Under the pieces are notes generated by a model. The model saw nothing but the letters and a program-made list of their open reading frames with translations. It was not told the DNA's origin and did not search any database. This document shows positions 37,407 to 40,135 of a DNA stretch of 40,135 nucleotides, in pieces (position 1 is the first letter of the stretch; each line of letters begins with the position of its first letter). Where the stretch lies: positions 1 through 40,135 of the forward strand of contig JAHDQF010000072.1 of assembly GCA_018433945.1 (NCBI GenBank), given 5' to 3'. Both the position numbers and the translations under genes were made by a program. This DNA comes from Proteiniphilum sp. Its GTDB lineage: Bacteria; Bacteroidota; Bacteroidia; Bacteroidales; Dysgonomonadaceae.

Positions 37407-40135
37407 ATGAAAAAAATAACCTTTATCCTTCTGACAAGCCTGCTCACCATGCAGGCTTTCGCCATTGATGATGCACGCTTGATGCGGTTTCCCGATATCA
37501 ATGGCAACCTGATCGCCTTTGTCTATGCCGGTGACATCTGGACGGTTGATGCTGCCGGCGGTGACGCCCGCCGTATCACCTCCCACCCCGGCATTGAGCT
37601 GTTCCCCAAGATCTCACCCGACGGCAAATGGATCGCCTTTTCAGCCGAATATTCCGGCAGCAGGCAGCTATGGGTGATGCCTGCTGAAGGAGGTGCAGCC
37701 AGACAGCTCACTTTTTACAACTCCGTGGGAGAGATGCCTCCCCGCGGCGGATACGATCATGTGGTGCTCGACTGGAGCCCCGATAGCCGGCGCATCCTCT
37801 TCCGTGCCAACCGCACCAGCTTCGGCGAACGCAACGGTCGTTACTACACCATCGACCTGGATGGGGGACTTGAAATGGCACTGCCAATTGTCAATGGCGG
37901 GTTCGCTGTTTTCTCTCCCGACGGCCGTCAACTCTGCTTTACCCCGGTAGATCGGGAGTTCCGCACCTGGAAACGGTATAAGGGAGGACGTGCCACCGAG
38001 CTTTGGAGCTATGACCTTGCTAAAAACGAATCACAACAGCTCACCCACTGGGCCGGTAGCGATCAGTGGCCGGTATGGCATGATAACCATATCTACTACG
38101 CTTCCGACCGCGACAGTCGCCTGAACATCTGGCGGCTCAACCTTGAAACAGGCCAGGAAGAGCAGATCACCCATCATCGTGAGTTCGATGTGATGTGGCC
38201 CTCAGGCGATAACGGGCGGCTGGTTTATGAGATGGGTGGCGCACTCTACTCGCTGGAGCTTGCAACGGGTGAGAATCGCAGGGTGAAAGTGGGCATCCAC
38301 TACGACAACCCCCATCTGCAAGCCACATACCGTGATGTGAAGGAGTTTGTGGGTAGCTATGGCCTCTCACCTACCGGCAAGCGGGCACTGATTGAGGCAA
38401 GGGGGGATATCTTCTCCGTACCGGTGGAAAAAGGAGAGATCCGGAACCTGACCCGCACACAAGGAATAAGAGAGCTCTCTCCTGTCTGGTCACCCAACGG
38501 AAAGCAGATCGCTTTCTATTCCGATGCCACCGGTGAATATGAACTATACCTGATGGAGAACAGTGACAATGCCGAGCCGAGGCAGATCACCCACGGCTCG
38601 GCAGCCTGGAAGCACGCCGCCGAGTGGTCGCCCAACAGCAGGCATCTGGTCTATAGCGACAGGAGCATGAAGCTCTGGCTGGTGGATACCCACGATGGCA
38701 GTCAGAAAGTGATCGATGAGGCTACTGCCGATGAGATCACCGACTACAGCTTCTCACCCGACGGGGAGTGGATTGCCTACAGCAAGACAGCACCCAACTA
38801 CCAAACGGCGCTCTGGGTTTACAACCTGACCAGTGGCATGAAAAGGCAGCTCACCGACGCCACTTTCTCCGACGGTAATCCGATGTTCAGCCGTGACGGT
38901 AAGTACCTCTTCTTTCTTTCTAACCGTGATTTCAACCTGGCATTCAGCAGCTTTGAGTTTGACTACCTCTACAACAACGCCACCCGTATCTACGCGCTGC
39001 CACTGCGCGATGATGGCACCACCCTCACCCCTTACCAGGAAGACAAAGAGCCTGCTGTTGGAGCAGAGGTTTCTGAGGATCAGAAAGAGAAAGGGAGGAA
39101 GTCTGAAGAGGTGAAGGTCATCATCGATTTCAGTGACATCGCCTCCCGAATAGAGGCATTGCCCATCAAAGCAGGCAACTACCGCCTCCTCGGGACCGTA
39201 GAGGAGGGAGTGCTCTACAGTGCCGGCAACAAGGTGATGCGCTATCACATCAGAGAGGAGAAAACGGAAGAGATCCTCGATGGTGCCGGCAACGGCATCC
39301 TGGCGGCCGACGGCAAGTCGTTCATCTACCGCAGAGGTAATACGTTCGCCGTGGCGAAGAGCCAGCCGGGACTGAACAGCAAAGATGGAGCGCTCGACCT
39401 GGAAAAGCTCACCATGAAGATTGACCCCCGCAAGGAGTGGGAGCAGATCTACCGCGATGCGTTCCGCATCTTTCGTGACTACTTCTATGTGAACAACCTG
39501 CATGGCGTGGACTGGGAGGGAATCCGGGAGAAGTATGGCAAGTTGCTGCCTTATGTGCCCAGCCGGTACGACCTGGACTACATCCTCAACGAGGTGGTGA
39601 GTGAGACCAACACCGGCCACGCCTATGTGGACTGGGGTGATATCGACCGCGTGAAACGGATCGATGGCGGCTTGCTGGGTGCCGAGTTGGAGGCCGACCT
39701 GTCGGCAGGACGCTACCGCATCGCAAAGATCTACCAGGGTGAGAACTGGGATGAGAGCCGCCGCTCACCGCTTACAGAGAGTGGAGTCCAGGTGCAGGAA
39801 GGGGATTACCTGTTACGCATCAACGGGCAGGATCTCACCACCACACAAAATCCCTATGAGCTGCTGGAGAACCTTGGAAACAGGCATGTGGAGCTGACGG
39901 TCAACAGCACCCCCTCCCTTTCCGGAGCAAAGCAAACCACCATAAAGACCATCACCAGCGAGCAGGAGTTGCGCTACCTGGACTGGGTGAAGAGCCGGCG
40001 TGAGTTGGTGGAACGGCTCTCGGGTGGCAGAATCGGCTATATCCATGTGCCCAACACTGCCATCGAAGGTAACAGGGAACTTTTTAAGGGGATGTTGGCC
40101 TACAACAACAAGGAAGCGCTGATCATCGACGACCG
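37407..40135 (+). CDS. Tricorn-type S41 protease, N-terminal part (cut by window end)
   Basis: This exported tricorn-like carboxy-terminal processing protease probably trims peptides in the periplasm. The window holds 909 codons with no stop. A signal peptide (MKKITFILLTSLLTMQAFA) is followed by two WD40/TolB-like beta-propellers with repeated SPDG/WSPD turns (residues about 25-570): FSPDGRQLCF, WSPNGKQIAFYSD and FSPDGEWIAYS. The core helical domain contains FRIFRDYFYVNNLHGVDWEGI near 688, then the catalytic-type His738 in NTGHAYV. A PDZ domain (GLLGAEL..., near 752-840) and the start of the protease domain (RIGYIHVPN) follow. The Ser nucleophile lies past the edge. The start is an ATG 20 bases after the dehydrogenase. 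Confidence 0.92.
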   Translation, partial: MKKITFILLTSLLTMQAFAIDDARLMRFPDINGNLIAFVYAGDIWTVDAAGGDARRITSHPGIELFPKISPDGKWIAFSAEYSGSRQLWVMPAEGGAARQLTFYNSVGEMPPRGGYDHVVLDWSPDSRRILFRANRTSFGERNGRYYTIDLDGGLEMALPIVNGGFAVFSPDGRQLCFTPVDREFRTWKRYKGGRATELWSYDLAKNESQQLTHWAGSDQWPVWHDNHIYYASDRDSRLNIWRLNLETGQEEQITHHREFDVMWPSGDNGRLVYEMGGALYSLELATGENRRVKVGIHYDNPHLQATYRDVKEFVGSYGLSPTGKRALIEARGDIFSVPVEKGEIRNLTRTQGIRELSPVWSPNGKQIAFYSDATGEYELYLMENSDNAEPRQITHGSAAWKHAAEWSPNSRHLVYSDRSMKLWLVDTHDGSQKVIDEATADEITDYSFSPDGEWIAYSKTAPNYQTALWVYNLTSGMKRQLTDATFSDGNPMFSRDGKYLFFLSNRDFNLAFSSFEFDYLYNNATRIYALPLRDDGTTLTPYQEDKEPAVGAEVSEDQKEKGRKSEEVKVIIDFSDIASRIEALPIKAGNYRLLGTVEEGVLYSAGNKVMRYHIREEKTEEILDGAGNGILAADGKSFIYRRGNTFAVAKSQPGLNSKDGALDLEKLTMKIDPRKEWEQIYRDAFRIFRDYFYVNNLHGVDWEGIREKYGKLLPYVPSRYDLDYILNEVVSETNTGHAYVDWGDIDRVKRIDGGLLGAELEADLSAGRYRIAKIYQGENWDESRRSPLTESGVQVQEGDYLLRINGQDLTTTQNPYELLENLGNRHVELTVNSTPSLSGAKQTTIKTITSEQELRYLDWVKSRRELVERLSGGRIGYIHVPNTAIEGNRELFKGMLAYNNKEALIIDD

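Overview
The window looks like chromosome from an anaerobic member of the Bacteroidota. Dysgonomonadaceae (Proteiniphilum/Petrimonas-like) is my best guess, by inference from gene content only. Supporting signs are the TAnnTTTG -7 promoter elements in front of most transcription units, a T9SS PorT-like protein, Bacteroidota-restricted families (DUF3256, DUF4924), a fused SecDF, and an F-type ATPase operon in the order beta-epsilon-(membrane orf)-a-c-b-delta-alpha-gamma. Nearly all of it is housekeeping sequence. I see no phage, integrase, insertion sequence, CRISPR array or defence island, and no convincing undescribed multi-gene system.

Layout. 1-0.7 kb: AT-rich sequence with degenerate direct repeats, the C-terminal stub of a DUF4143-type ATPase and a 24-bp minisatellite. 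0.7-5.1 kb: ettA (-), an MscS channel (+), gapdh (+), and a 55-residue 2[4Fe-4S] ferredoxin (-) behind a strong bidirectional terminator. 5.2-9.3 kb: porT-like gene (+) facing mtaB / lipid A acyltransferase / glycosyltransferase 2 (-). 9.4-13.9 kb: acyl-CoA synthetase, a tiny lipoprotein, a GH29 fucosidase, DUF3256 and tRNA-Arg(CCG), all +. 13.9-18.9 kb: TPR protein (-), a second MscS (+), and the DUF4924-rfbD-prfC cluster (-). 19-25.2 kb: metallo-beta-lactamase-fold hydrolase, M3 peptidase and secDF (+). 25.3-32.7 kb: tRNA-Thr(CGT) and the complete atp operon (+). 32.7-34.9 kb: a sodium:solute symporter and engB (-) behind a promoter whose first gene is now a 34-codon HAD stub. 35-40.1 kb: lipid kinase (+), debris of a Gly-rich-tailed protein (-), a frameshifted YqhD-type alcohol dehydrogenase (+), and a tricorn-type S41 protease cut by the window end (+).

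How the genes fit together. The atp operon and SecDF form the membrane energy and export core. PorT, the LpxL-like acyltransferase, the GT2 enzyme and RfbD serve the outer membrane and surface glycolipids. The M3 peptidase and tricorn homologue fit a peptide-fermenting lifestyle, and the ferredoxin fits anaerobic redox metabolism. The most interesting signals are small: two minisatellite families sitting exactly on gene boundaries, several half-deleted genes (two of them in a decay patch at 34.7-36.6 kb), an operator-like palindrome in front of a mini-lipoprotein, and a possible leader ORF before secDF.
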